A stretch of DNA of 64,000 nucleotides from Eutreptiella sp. 'Long Island Sound 2002' (GCA_964036045.1 OZ038384.1:23489000-23552999); one strand, 5' to 3'. Positions 10,626 to 22,329 are shown, counted from the stretch's first letter. A program made the numbers and translations. The notes: generated from the sequence alone by a model not told the origin.

Positions 10626-12179
10626 ATCCAAACGCCCCTCTCCCCGTAACATTCCTACCATAAAAACGAAACAACACCTCGCCCAGCCACCACCTCCTCG
10701 AGACTCCGTCATATCTAAAACACACCTAAAACTAATAAATCACAACATACAAAAACGAAGGGACACAACAAACGCCATCATCACACAACACTTCCATACA
10801 TACACCGGCATACTCTGCCTCCAAGAAGTCCTTGAAAAGCCCACGCCTCCATCCAACCTAGGTCTCACCACTTTCTACTGTGGCGCCACCACCATCTCAA
10901 ACGGAACAGGTATCCTCGTCCCATCCTACATCAGTCCATTCACAAAACTCATCTCCCACACACAGTCTGAAGCAACCATCACAGCTACCCAAATCTCCCT
11001 CCCTGGCTACCCTATTTTTGCACTCCTCTGCCTCTACAAGACATACCACGCCTCTCTCACACATAAAATGGAACGCATTCTCAACTCACTCCCTCACAAA
11101 TTCCCTCTTCACATCATACTAGGCGACTTCAACTCTCACACTCAACCTCGCCTCGACACTCAAAACATCAAACACATTCAACAATGGCCCTGGCTCCAAA
11201 AACCAAATCTTTCCCGAAAATATCACTGATGCCTCTCTCATTGACTACTTTCGCAAAGAGAGCCCAGACCCAACTCACTTCACACGATACGCCTCGAGTT
11301 GTCTACCCAACCAATCGCGCATTGACCTCATCCTCACCTCACATTTCTTTCACACCATTTTTCAACCGTTGAATACTCAGATCCAAAGGAACAACTTCTC
11401 CTCCGATCATCATCCTGTCTCCACATATATCACTCTTGCCACCAACCCAATAAACATACACCATACCTCTAAACCCTCCATCCGCTTCAAATCACTTACC
11501 CAAGACCAATGCGAACAATTTTCTGACCTCCTCGCGCCTATCAACGCGTGGTGCAAACAACAGAGTGACATTCCCCCTGACACTGACCCCGACGCCCTCA
11601 CCACAACTATGAACTCCCTCCTCTCCTCCATAACTGAGGCCTACAGAACTGTCGGCCAAAAACAACACTCACACAAGCCCACATCCCTGGAAAAATCGTT
11701 TTCGACCAACATCAACTCTATCGACCTAAGTAAACCCATCACAACTCAAACAACACAAAAACTCCAGAAAAAACTGAACACCTGGCATGACAAGCACAAC
11801 CAGACGCGAACCAAATACATGCACCACTGCCTTATTAAGGGGTACAATTTGAAACGAGCCATCAGCAACCTCACCATCCCTCAGAGCCACACACCCTTAA
11901 CCTTGAAAGAGGACAAGGGCAACATCATCACACAGCCCACCCTCCTATGCCGCACTATGGGAGTAGCCTTTCCTTCCCTGGGGGGACCGAAGGACTTCAA
12001 CATCGATCCACACCTAAATGATGAACTAATGGTGAACTCTCCCTCCATACCCTCAGACCACCAAAGCCCTTCCTTCACAAAGGATTTCTTCGACAACATC
12101 CTGGCCTCTGCCAACCCCACGACAGCACCAGGCCTGGACAAAACCTTTTTTCCTCTTCGACATATCTCCACCTCACATT
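10626..12179 (+). pseudogene. LINE-2 endonuclease and linker, 5' part
   Basis: Remnant of a second LINE family, CA-rich and GC-poor next to its flanks. The APE endonuclease is readable from about 10720: LINHNIQKR, CLQEV, LGDFNSH, then after a frame break near 11215 DASLIDYF, SRIDLILTS and SSDHHPV. The linker to RT continues in an open frame to 12181 (KSLTQDQCEQF, then TAPGLDKTFF). There is no ORF1 or start codon, because the sequence abuts the tail of T-poor copy 1; either LINE-2 is 5'-truncated or copy 1 inserted into it. A further frame change lies in the T run near 12147. The RT continues after the insertion at 12189-15161. Confidence 0.75.
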
Positions 12180-12188
12180 AAACACTTC
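12180..12188. repeat. Target-site duplication, left side of satellite element
   Basis: AAACACTTC, repeated at 15162-15170. Deleting the insert and one copy rejoins the LINE-2 coding sequence without a stop (HIKHF then LFTV). Confidence 0.8.
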
Positions 12189-12572
12189 GGGGCCCCGAAC
12201 GGGTACGACGCGGAGCAAGCCCAGCGCCCCTGCCTCGGCGGGGGCCCGCGGCAGGCACAATAAGCCCGGTTCTCGGCCGGCCTCCGCGTCCGCCGCGCAG
12301 CCACCCAGTAAAGCCGGGGGCGCAAGCCCCTGGTGTGGGGAAAGGCACGCCAGCGTCAAGAAAGCCGACCGGAGCACCGAGAGCGACCGGACCGGACGAG
12401 GCGCGGCGCACAATGCGGGGCAAGGAGGCACGCCAGAGAGGCACGCCGCCGGCCACAACCAAGGCACACGGACAGGTGCCAAGCAACAACGGCCGCCGGG
12501 TGCCGCAAAACCGGAGAGCGCGCACAACACCCAACGAACCACGGCATGAGAACAGGTGCCAAGCAACACCAG

Positions 12573-12785
12573 CCTCCGCTCGGATGGACGAGTGCCCGCC
12601 CGGAGGGTACCCAGCCCCTGCCGGCTACGAACAGCCGCCGTCTGGATGGACCAGTGCGCGCCCGGCAGCAGACCCAGCCCCTGCCGGCTACGAACAGCCG
12701 CCGTCCGGATGGACGAGTGCGCGCCCGGAGGGTCCCAAGCGCCTGCCGGTTAAGAACAGCCGCCGTCCAGATGGACGACCGAGCG
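12573..12785 (+). repeat. ~70-bp tandem repeat, three copies
   Basis: Three copies built around CTGCCGGCTACGAACAGCC followed by GGATGGACNAGTGCGCGCCCGG, with a few substitutions between copies. Confidence 0.7.
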
Positions 12786-12849
12786 CCCCGCAGCAACGCC
12801 GGGTACACGCAACACCGCACGCGCAACCCAAAGCACAGCACACCGAGCG

Positions 12850-14590
12850 AGCACACCGGTGAACAAGAGCCAAGGGGCCCAGGAGGCCGTACACGCAACA
12901 CAACTGACCGAGCGGGCACACCGGTGAGCACCAGCCAAGTGGCCCAGGACACCGCACGTGCAACACAACCCACTGAGCGGGCACACCAGTGAACAGGAGC
13001 CAAGTGGCCCAGGACACCGCACGTGCAACACAACCCACTGAGCGGGCACACCAGTTAACAGGAGCCAAGTGGCCCAGGACACCGCACACGCAAAGCATAG
13101 GACGGAGCAAGCACACCGGTGAACAGGAGCCAAGTGGCCCAGGACAGTGCACACGCAAAATAACGCACCGAGCGGGCAGACCGGTGAACAGGAGCCAAGT
13201 GTCCCAGGACACCGCACACGCACAGCAACACACCGAGCGGGCACACCGGTGAACCGGAGTCAAGGGGCCCAGGACACCAGACAAGCAGAGCAAAGAACAG
13301 AGCGGGCGCACCTGTCAACAGGAGCCAAGTGGCCGGGGACACCGCACATGCAGCACAACGCACCGAGCGGGCACATTGGTGAACAGGAGCCAAGTGGCCC
13401 AGGACACCGCACAAGCAAAGGAAGGGACGGAGCGGGCACACCGGTGAAGGGGAGCCAAGTGGCTCAGCACGCCACACACGCAAAATGACACACCCAGGGG
13501 GCACACCGGTGAACGGCAGCCAAGTGGCTCAGGCCACCGCACACGCAACACAACACACCAAGCGGGCGCACCGGTGAACAGGAGCCAAGTGGCCCAGGAC
13601 ACCGCACACACAACACAACAGACCGAGCGGGCACAACGGTGAACAGGAGCCAAGTGGTCCAGGACACCGCACACGCAGCACAACGCACCGAGCGGGCATA
13701 TCGGTGAACAGGAGCCAAGTGGCCCAGGACACCTCACAAGCAAAGCAAGAGACGGAGCGGGCGCACCAGTGAAGGGGGGCCAAGTGGCTCAGGACGCCGT
13801 ACACGCAAAACGACACACCCAGAGGGGCACACCGGTGAACGGCAGCCAAGTGGCCCAGGACACCGCACACGCAACACAACACACCGAGCGGGCGCACCAG
13901 TGAACAGGAGCCAAGTGGCCCAGGACACCGCACACGCGACACAACCCACCAAGCGGGCACACCAGTGAACAGGAGCCAAGTGGCCCAGGACATCGCACAA
14001 GCAAAGCAAAAGAAAGAACGGGCACACCGGTGAACAGGAGCCCAGTGGCCCAGGACACCGCACACGCAACACAACACACCCAGCAGTCACACTGGTGACT
14101 GGGAGCCAAGTGGCCCAGGACACCGCACACGCAGCACAACACACCGGGCGGGCGCACCGGTGAACAGGAGCCAAGGGGCCCAGGACACCGCATACGCAGC
14201 AGCAACCACCGAGCAGGCACAGCGGTGAACAGGAGCCAAGTGGCCCAGGACACCGCACACACAACACAACAACCCACGCGGGCACACCGGTGAACAGGAG
14301 CCAAGTGGCCCAGGACACCGCACATGCAACACAACCCACCGAGCGGGCACACCGGTGCACGGGAACAAAGTAGCCAAGGACACCGCACACGCAAAGCAAC
14401 ACACCGAGCGTGCACACTGGCGAACAGGAGCCAAGGGGCCCAGGACACCGCACACACGCAACACAGCGCACCGAGCGGGCGCACCGGTGAACAGGAGCCA
14501 AGTGGCCCAGGACACCGCAGACGCAACACAACAAACCAGGCGGGCACACTGGTGAACAGGAACCAAGTGGCCCAGGACACCGCACACACG
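12850..14590 (+). repeat. ~61-bp minisatellite, about 28 copies
   Basis: Head-to-tail units of about 61 bp with the core ACCGGTGAACAGGAGCCAAG followed by TGGCCCAGGACACCGCACACGCA. Copies differ mostly by point changes. The plus strand is very poor in T. Translations in several frames are repetitive but differ by frame, as expected for noncoding repeats of near-triplet length. Confidence 0.9.
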
Positions 14591-15161
14591 TAGGGCGGCC
14601 GAGGGACAGGAAAGACTCAACACCCCATGGGTCGGACGCATGGGGCGACCCAGCCGACCCACTGGGCCAGTGGTAGGAGCGGTACTCCAAGGCCACTGGT
14701 CCGAGCCCGGCCAGGCTGCATCGGGGACCATGGCAAACGTCACCTGGAGCCATGGAAGCAACCGGTGACAGGCGAGCCGGTACACAGTCAAGGAGGGGGT
14801 TGCCTGTCAAGCAGAGTGGCCCCGCAACTCAAGCCACAAGGGTGAGGCGGTCATACCGTAAACAAGCGGGAGCAATACCCCTTGTGGTGAGAGATACTCC
14901 ATACGGCTGGGCAGCTGCCAGGGCTGCCGCCCAAAGGAGGGGGCATGTGGCCCTACCAATGGACACATGTGGAGACACCCCCCCATCCGGGACACATGGA
15001 CCGGGTGGCCGCGACAATGCCTTCCCAGGTACATGCGGGAGCGGCTCAAGAGGCACCTGACATAGGGCAGTGGGAGGGACAGGACGTCCCATTGGTAAGA
15101 CCTCCTTGCTGCATTGTCAAACAAGGCATCCCGAGCTCCCGAGGATACCTACCTACCTACC
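14591..15161 (+). other. 3' module of the satellite element with (TACC)4 tail
   Basis: Non-repetitive ~570 bp ending in GAGCTCCCGAGGA and four TACC units (15146-15161). The last stretch, from GGTAAGACC at about 15099, is nearly repeated on the minus strand at 29454-29521. Confidence 0.65.
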
Positions 15162-15170
15162 AAACACTTC
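15162..15170. repeat. Target-site duplication, right side of satellite element
   Basis: Second AAACACTTC; compare 12180-12188. Confidence 0.8.
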
Positions 15171-15840
15171 CTCTTCACAGTTGGTTCCTACTTCCTTCAA
15201 CGTCCAATACCTAACCAATGGCTCCGTGCTAAAGTCATCCCTCTCTTTAAAAAGGGGATCCCAAATACCGTCAAACTACAGACACATCTCACTGCTTACT
15301 TCAAATTACAAGGTTCTAGCCTCCTATGCCACCCACGTTATTCCTTTCATCTGTCTAGAACGCTTCCTACTTTCTTTCTCTCAATTCGGAGGGTTACCAA
15401 ACCACCGTTGAACCGACCACATTTTCTCTATGATCTCCAACCTCTCTACCAGCCCCGACTTATACCATCTTTACCTAGACCTCAACAAAGCCTTCAACTC
15501 CATCCCTCACAAAGCCCTCTTCCACATTCTACAAAACTACAACTTCCCCCCCTTTAGCATTACCCTTATACAACAACTCTACAGCTACCCCGCCGATCTA
15601 GCCTCCGTAACAATCACACCCTCCATGAGGCCATGAGTACCCGCGGCCTTAGACAAGGATGTCCCCTTTCTCCTATGCTTTTTTGCCTCTTCATCGACCC
15701 CATCATCCGCCACTTACGTACTCTCCTCCCCCCAAAACGACAACACCTATACACTTTCATCGACATCCTCGCTCCTCAATCCTCTGACCCCAAAACCCTC
15801 CACACAGTCTCATACTTCCTCTTCCACACCGGACCCAAAT
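15171..15840 (+). pseudogene. LINE-2 reverse transcriptase, first part
   Basis: RT fingers and palm of LINE-2, resuming after the satellite insertion. Seen across shifting frames: WLRAKVIPLFKKG, SNYRHISLLTSNYKVLA, LYLDLNKAFNSIPHKAL (motif A), STRGLRQGCPLSPMLFCLFI (motif B) and YTFIDIL at the catalytic box. The usual F/Y-A/I-D-D reads F-I-D-I here, so one catalytic Asp is missing. Together with several frame changes, this marks a dead copy. It is cut at 15840 by a MITE. Confidence 0.8.
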
Positions 15841-15841
15841 A

Positions 15842-16653
15842 CTCTAGTGTCCATAATACAAGTCCCTGGTCTCTCATTTTGTTTCCGGGTTTCGAGCCGG
15901 CCCTGGTCTCTTATTGTGAACCTGGTCGCAGATCTGAGGCTTCGTCGGTTTCGATTCACGCTGGCCCGAAACCTTAATGCGCTGCGCTGCTTGCACTGCT
16001 CTAAATGATCGCCAGATCGATCAGAATCTGGCGATTGCTGGCGATTCGCCAGATCGATCTGGCGCCAGATGCTGCGCTGCGACTTTGGCTGCGCTGTGCG
16101 TTGCGGAAAAACTTTGTAAACGGATTCTGAATGCACAAGCATAACAAGATGTTGCTTCTTCAAGCTAAGGTGACCTTGCCCGACCCCCCGCCAATGTGGC
16201 CCCAAAGCCAAAAGCAAAGCTAAGTCCTAGACTTGGTAGAGGCAAGCCCAAGGCCCGGGCTATGGGTTCCATGGCACCTATCACTCACCACTTCCCTCGC
16301 TTGCCGAAGTTGCCTCTGCTTCCTCCCGGATTCATATTGCCTCCGGATGTGTTTGCTCTATTTTCCCAAGGACCCGTGCATGATGAGAACTCCGCCAAGC
16401 GGCCGAGGTTGATGTAGTTTAATGAATCATTATTCTTGTGTTGTTGCTCATGCATTGCGTGCTCCGTTGCTCGTCTCTCCTTTGGTGACAACCCGGTCTC
16501 TTATTACGAACCTGGCTGCCAACATGAGGTGCCCGGTGGCAACCCGGTCCCTTATTAGGAACCCGGTTGCCAACATGAGGTGCGCGTGCAAGGCCTCCGA
16601 AAAGGTAACGCGGTCTATCATTAGGGACCAGTCTTCTATTGTGGACACTAGAG
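15842..16653. mobile_element. MITE with terminal inverted repeats and TA target duplication
   Basis: An 812-bp element inside the LINE-2 RT. Its ends are inverted repeats: CTCTAGTGTCCATAATACAAG on the left and, in reverse complement, CTCTAGTGTCCACAATAGAAG on the right. The first 12 bases match, with two mismatches in the 21 shown. Both sides are flanked by TA (15840-15841, 16654-16655), as expected for Tc1/mariner-type transposition. There is no transposase. Inside are CGCCAGATCGAT inverted repeats (about 16008-16075) and a ~48-bp duplication around GGTCTCTTATT and GCCAACATGAGGTG (16490-16590). Probably a non-autonomous DNA transposon. Confidence 0.75.
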
Positions 16654-16655
16654 TA

Positions 16656-17902
16656 CGGACTTTCAACCAAGAACAATCTGAACTCCACGCACTTGAAAAC
16701 ACCCCACACATTACCATCCGCATGTCCCCCGACATACACTTCTCAACATACGACAAATCAGGAAATCCCCGCACGCACTACAAGTACCTCGGCACATACT
16801 CCTTCAGCAAAACCCAAAACAAACACACGCAGTCCCTCCTCTCCAACACTATTTCCTCCTTCTTCAACGATCTTGCCCCCCTCCCACTCTCCTACACTGA
16901 GCCAATCCAAATCGGCAATTCACAGCTCATTCTGTCTCTCACCTACCACCTAATTTACAATTCTCCCCCCGATAACTTACTTGACTCCCTTGACAGTGCT
17001 ATTTGGTCCTACATTTCAAAGCAAGGCTATCTGTCCAATCTAACTCCCACAAAAACCAAATATGGGAACCAGCCCATTTTCAACTGGGCATAACCTCCCT
17101 CAAATTAAAGGTTCATCAACAAACTGTAAATCATCCTACTCGGTATCTGCTCAAAGAAGGACCCCACCCAACCAATGAAGCTGTCCTCTACGCTCTTTCT
17201 CAACCAACCTCATCTCCAAACCTTCTCCAATCATTCTGTGCGGACTCACCAAACTTTCATCAACATATGTCTGCACAACATCTCAAATTCGAACCATGCC
17301 CCAGTCACCACCATCCATCTCTACACCACCGTCCAAGTTCAGTCTGAGTGCTGCCTGTCAACCACAACCCCGACTTTCTACTCCTACACCCGGAAAAACA
17401 CCCACCCCACGCCTAGCCAACGCTGGGTAACAGGCACCATCATCAAACGAAACCCCACCTCCACTGACGTTGACTTCAGCGACCCCACCATGACCCTGAA
17501 ATGCCACCACCGATCTAAAACCCCCACACATACATTTCTCGACCCGCCCCCTTTTTCTACCATCCCACTCTCCGTCACACACACTACCCCCTTCCCATAC
17601 CCCTTCACCTCGACACGCTCTACCAGAGCCTACCTCCAGTTTGACCTCAACAACATCACACCCCTTCCCCCGTGACACCCTCGACTATTGGGGCTGTCAC
17701 AGTTTCGTCGAAGCTATTCAAAATCACCGCCCCGCCTCCATCATTTACACTGATGGCTCCAACAACCCCACCAAACCTCTACTACTGTCTGGTTCTGCCG
17801 CCATTGTCACCACCCCCTTCTCAAACCTCGCAATAACATCCATGTGTCCCATCAAAGACTCCTATCCCGCAGAAATCTACAGCATTCTCATGCTTACGAC
17901 CT
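16656..17902 (+). pseudogene. LINE-2 RT thumb and RNase H start
   Basis: Continues LINE-2 after the MITE. The palm/thumb region is readable as NQEQSELHALE and YKYLGTYSF, followed by a linker in at least three frames. RNase H begins near 17730 with IIYTDGSNN (first catalytic Asp), SGSAAIV and YPAEIYSILM (catalytic Glu). The frame is then broken by a 44-bp fragment between 14-bp direct repeats. Multiple frame changes make this a decayed copy. Confidence 0.75.
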
Positions 17903-17960
17903 GAAATCTTCTTAAAGCACCAACTTGTTCAGGGGCTGGCGTCCGCCATGCTTACGACCT
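17889..17960. repeat. 44-bp fragment between 14-bp direct repeats
   Basis: CATGCTTACGACCT occurs at 17889-17902 and 17947-17960. Removing the 44 bp between them plus one copy restores the RNase H coding frame (ILMLTT then SPLYSL). Best read as a tiny truncated insertion with its target duplication, or as a local duplication. Confidence 0.55.
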
Positions 17961-19131
17961 CCCCCCTATACTCTTTACCTCAACCTATCATCATTCCCAT
18001 CAGCCATTTCTCAAACTGAAGCACCTTAAGTTACATCATGTCACACTCCCACTTTCCCTTGTCCTGATCCACCGCCCTCTTCTCCTTTTGTACTACCTGA
18101 TATCGTCTGCACTCAACTGCTTCAAACTGTCACCACTCTTCATCTGGTGCAAAGGACACCTCGACATCCTCGGAAACGCAATCGCCGACTCTATCGCCAA
18201 CTGGATCCCTCGTAATCAATACCAACATCCTAACAACTACCTTCTCTCCTTCACCTCCCCCATCCTTACCATCGGTTTCAGCATACTTCGCGGCAAAATC
18301 TCCTACAAAAACGTGACCACTCAACTCCCTCAACATCATCATCACAACATTCACCTCTCACTCAGCAATGACTACTTTCCCCATTCTTCTTGGTTTTCCG
18401 TTTTCGAATTTAAATGGGTGAGCGGCCTCTTCTCTTGTAAACGTTACAAACCTCACTTCATGCTGAACGATTTTAAATGCCCTTCATGCTCCCTCATTCA
18501 CCGGTTGGACCCCCTGTCCTCACTCTCATACTGTACCTCCACAACTCACCTTCGCGAACTCTTCAACAACACATGGCCACTCTCTTTTCACCATACCGTC
18601 ACACACTGGCTCCCAACTGCATCTAGGCGAGAAGTTCGCAATTATTTTAAAACACTCGTCCCCAACTCCCTCATCAACCTTCTCCGAACCCCAGACAGCA
18701 ACACCACTTACATTCACCATATAAATTCACCCACCAAAGTCCTCCAACATCGCCGCAAACCCGTTTCCAAAGCCTTGGAGACTAGTAGGGACTGGTTTAT
18801 CATGGACCCCCTGAAACCCGACCACCTTGAACCCTACGCCCCAAACAACCCCTGTCTTACACGCATGTCTGACCTCAGCACCTCCTCCAACTCCCCAACG
18901 AAACTGACCTATCCAAAGGAAGAACTTCGCAGCAAACCCACCAACAAAAGCCCTTACCAAACACGCTCCTCTCATAAAACAACACCGTCATCCAAGTTCC
19001 ACCGCCTAAGCCTCACACCCCACAACTTCCCTGACACAACATCGTCTCCCTCACCTTCATCTCCACACTCCAATTCCACCTTCCGCAACCTCCCCAAACC
19101 CTCCATTCTGCTCCAAAATGACGGCGGCTGA
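17961..19131 (+). pseudogene. LINE-2 RNase H C-terminal part and zinc-finger tail
   Basis: The long open frame from 18088 to 19131 carries the last RNase H block (FIWCKGHLDILGNAIADSIAN), then a Cys/His cluster (FSCKRYKPHF, FKCPSCSLIH, SYC) like the zinc finger that closes many LINE ORF2 proteins, then a Ser/Thr/Pro-rich C-terminus to the stop at 19129-19131. This is the best preserved part of LINE-2. The stretch from 17961 to 18087 is coding-like in another frame. Confidence 0.75.
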
Positions 19132-20114
19132 ACCTGCCCCCCTCTAATTGAATGATGCATGATCGCCCCCCCCCCCCTCAACCCAGAGACTCCATCCCCC
19201 CCCCGTTTTCCCCTTACCTTCGGTACCCCCCCCCCTGCATTTGCCAACTCATTTCTCTGTCTTCTACTGGTGCCAGCCTGCCCGCATCTCAGCTCATGGG
19301 GTTGGATCTCTGGTCTATATGTCGGCTGGTCAGTGAATTTGGCCAGTTTTGGAGGCTCCATCTGTCACAGTGCCCTGTATCGTTTCCTGGATTCCTGACA
19401 TTTTTCGACGTGCCAGACAAGAGGATGCTCTCAGATTGCCTTCCTTCATTTCACAGCAGCATGCAGACACCAGCCTTATTCAAGTCTGTTAACTATAGAT
19501 TTTGGTCAGGTGGTCAGTATGCGCCTCACTGACAGACTTGACAGTCCCCTGTGCTTTTCTATGTTTTTCTTTTGCTGCAGATGACACCTGGTCAGCCCTG
19601 TATTCAGCTTCATGCCCCTCGCCTCTGCTGATCACCCTTTTATCAGGTGCAGATCAACAGATCATGCAGTAGTGATACTGCATAAGGGCTCCGTGACACT
19701 CCGGTCAATTTTTTACTTCAGTCAATGTCATCACGCTTTTGAAACTGCTTCCACTCCTGGTGATAGCTCAGCAATCTTTGACTGCCACTTGTCACTCTCC
19801 CTAGGCCAATGGTGCCTCTCATGGCAGTGCGTTGCACCGAGGGAAATTTAGTGTGGTATGATATACTTGTATGGGCTTCATACCCGCAGCTGTCCTTCGA
19901 GTAACCTCGCCTGGTAAGCAGTCTGTGATGTTTTCTTGGGCGGGAAACCGCCATGTCTCAAAAAAAACTGTGAAGTTTTCTGATTTGCTTTGTGTTGTCT
20001 TTGGCTTTAGGGTCAGGACATTTCAGAAGTGCATTTTCTTATTTTTTGTTTGCTTACTTTTTTTTTCCACTATTTTGCTTGGAGAAAAACACATATTTCT
20101 CCGTGTCTTCCTGG
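19132..20114. other. No gene seen
   Basis: Probably the LINE-2 3' UTR near its left end (C runs at about 19160-19210), then anonymous mixed-composition DNA. No tail repeat or target duplication for LINE-2 was found. Confidence 0.4.
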
Positions 20115-20728
20115 GAGAATCAGCCCCAGACCCACCCATTTTCTGGCAGGGTGTGTCTGAGCTTGGGAGGGGAGTGTTAACCCGGTAGAACTATGTGGTG
20201 GTTAACACCCGACCGAAATGCTTTGCATTTTTCCCACCCAATTTGTTTGTTGAACTACACTTTCTTTGTGCTTTTCAGCCTGAGATGTATCTCAGCACTT
20301 GGGATGGGACTGTAGGGTTTTTGTGCAACCTATATTTCTGCTTTTTTGAGTGTATTTTCCTGATACTTGGGTGTATACTGAAATTGACCGTCGCAGCACT
20401 GTTTTGTACAGTGTTGGTACCAGTCAATCAGCAGTTTCTGTAGTTTTACACTGATGGTGTTTCCACCATTTTGTGTACGATAAAAATGAGTTTGGATCGG
20501 CGACAGCGAGTCCTGGGATCGCGCGCGCCGATCCAGAAATGTTTCTCATTTCGGACAATTTTTTAGAGATTTCAATCATTTTAATTGTTTAGATTAGATC
20601 TATATCGGTTTGAAGCATAAGCGAATGTTACGGCACTATCGCGGCGCCGTTCTGCGCCATTGTTTTTGGCCCAAGTAGGCCATGTTCATGATTTTTCGTA
20701 AAGTCACAGGTGGCTCAGAACCTGAATG
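20115..20728 (+). repeat. Dispersed repeat X, copy 1
   Basis: About 613 bp, from GAGAATCAGCCCCAGAC to roughly GCTCAGAACCTGAATG, clearly matching 28585-29197 in the same orientation with scattered substitutions. It contains TGTTAACC...GGTTAACA near its start and CGGCGACAGCGAGTC. It has no coding capacity and could be a non-autonomous transposon or a solo LTR. Confidence 0.8.
20175..20208. repeat. Short inverted repeat with TGTTAACC arms, copy 1
   Basis: TGTTAACC and GGTTAACA arms (8 bp, perfect) around a 17-base spacer. The same unit recurs at 21083-21115, outside the rest of repeat X. Confidence 0.6.
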
Positions 20729-21410
20729 TAGGTACACCAAATGACAGCCCCCCAGTTGGGCTTTGCATGCATATGTCGATTGGGTTTCCAAACGCGTCGG
20801 TGCACCGGCACCACGTGTTGCGGAGAGACCCGTGTTAATATTGCATTTATGCATTGCTTTGCTTCTATTTCAATGTTATATGTCCCCTTTTGTTCATATC
20901 TTCTTTAAGACATGAAAGGGACCGTTTTGAAATCACTCTCGTGATTTCGTCGAATGCGTAGTATGTTTCTGTCGCCTTTTGTGGTTGCATTTGGGGTGTA
21001 TTTTTGGGTTATTTGAAGGAAAACTTGGGCACCTTTTAAGGAAAGCAAGTTCAAAGTTGTTGAATCCCAAAATTCAAAGGATGTTAACCCGGTAGAACTA
21101 TGTGGTGGTTAACAAGCACCCCCAAAAAAAGGGGGGGGGGTCCCTGAAGTGCCTTGCCGGGCTCATGAGGTAAAAAAACTGATTTTTGGCACCGTTTCTT
21201 GGGGGGTGTGGATAAACGAAAATTCTGTCGGTCTGGGCCCTGAAGAACGCATTTTGGGACGTCCTGGTGCTTGGTTGATGGGAATCAGGCTGAAAATGGA
21301 ATTCAGCATCCCCAAAATACGGCAGGTGGGTACTTGCATTGCTTTGCCAGGCTCACGAGGTGAAAAAAATTCATTTTCGGCACTGTTTCGGGGTGGGTTG
21401 GATAAAGGGT
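20729..21410. other. Noncoding segment with a diverged internal duplication
   Basis: No gene. A ~75-bp block at about 21144-21218 (CCGGGCTCATGAGGT...GGCACCGTTTC) recurs with changes at about 21331-21410 (CCAGGCTCACGAGGT...GGCACTGTTTC). The TGTTAACC inverted repeat recurs at 21083-21115. Confidence 0.5.
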
Positions 21411-22329
21411 TGGAGGTTTGAGGTTTGACCTCTCGGGTACTAGGCGCTCTTCGGCCCCGGGGGGCCACCTCGTCGGGCCAGGTGATATCCCCCCACTCTG
21501 GGACCTAGTGGAGGGCCCTCCATGACACACCTCCTGCCTGGTGGCGGAGTCCCCCGGGGTCACGGAGCTCGGAGCCCTGTCCCTCCCCGGCTTCCCCATT
21601 TCGCCACTCCCCGGTCAGTGCGTCACTTAGTAACCGTGGTTGCAGGCGCTTACCCACTAAGCCGCCCCCCTGATGCGTGGTCGCCCGGGTGCCGGCGCCG
21701 CCGGGCCCGTGCTACTGGCTTGTCGCCAGTGGGACCCCCTGGGGCTGGCGCGGAGGCTGCCTAGCCGCGGGGTTGGTGCGTAGCACTGTGTGCTACTACT
21801 GCCCTGGCGGGTGCAGCGCCCTGGCCGTATGTGCGCTGCGCTCGCAGCAGGTCTGGGGGGTCAAGGCCGGTGCCTGTTCTCGCTCCTCCCTCCCCTCGCG
21901 TCCCTCGCAGTGCGTCTTGCGGGTTGTCCTGTCCGGCTGTCCCTTCCCTAGCCTGCCAGCGAGCCATTCCCTGCGGTCTGTGCGTTCCGCGGGCTCGGTC
22001 TGGTTGCCCTTCTGGTCCATGCCGCGTGTCTGTTTGGTGTGGGTGCGCTGGTGCTCCCACGGCGTATGCGCTTCCCCCCCCCCGCCCCCTGGGTTTGTGT
22101 GGCGCGCGCACTACGCGCGTTTTGGGTGCAGGGCGCCAGTAGGGCCGTTCCAGGCGGTTCATGCCCCTCCGCGTCTCCTGCTCCGGTCCCGTGCTCCGCC
22201 TATTTAGCTCTGGGGGTTGTGGCCCGGTCCCTTCGTCCCCTTGCTTGGCTTGGGGTCGCTCGCCCCCCTGCGGGCAGGCCTGCCCTTGGGAGCTGGCTTT
22301 GCGCGCTGTGGGCACGAGGGCGCCTCTTG

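Larger units (their letters stand above)
12189..15161 (+). mobile_element. Satellite-carrying T-poor element inserted in LINE-2
   Basis: A 2,973-bp insertion bounded by a perfect 9-bp duplication. Parts in order: a ~370-bp 5' module (12189-12560) that matches the reverse complement of about 25556-25925; a ~70-bp repeat in three copies (about 12573-12785); a ~61-bp tandem array (12850-14590); and a 3' module ending in (TACC)4. Its last ~68 bp also occur as a separate truncated insertion at 29454-29521. A repeat tail plus short target duplications points to a LINE-mobilised element. No protein-coding capacity is evident. Confidence 0.75.

Noticed and set aside
12850-14590. Regularly spaced repeats that could suggest a CRISPR array
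   Set aside because: The whole ~61-bp unit is repeated, spacers are not unique, there are no cas genes, and the context is eukaryotic.
14670-14710. A-box and B-box-like words (TGGTAGGAGCGG, GGTCCGAGCCC) in the satellite element 3' module
   Set aside because: Spacing is too short for a tRNA body and no arms can be folded.
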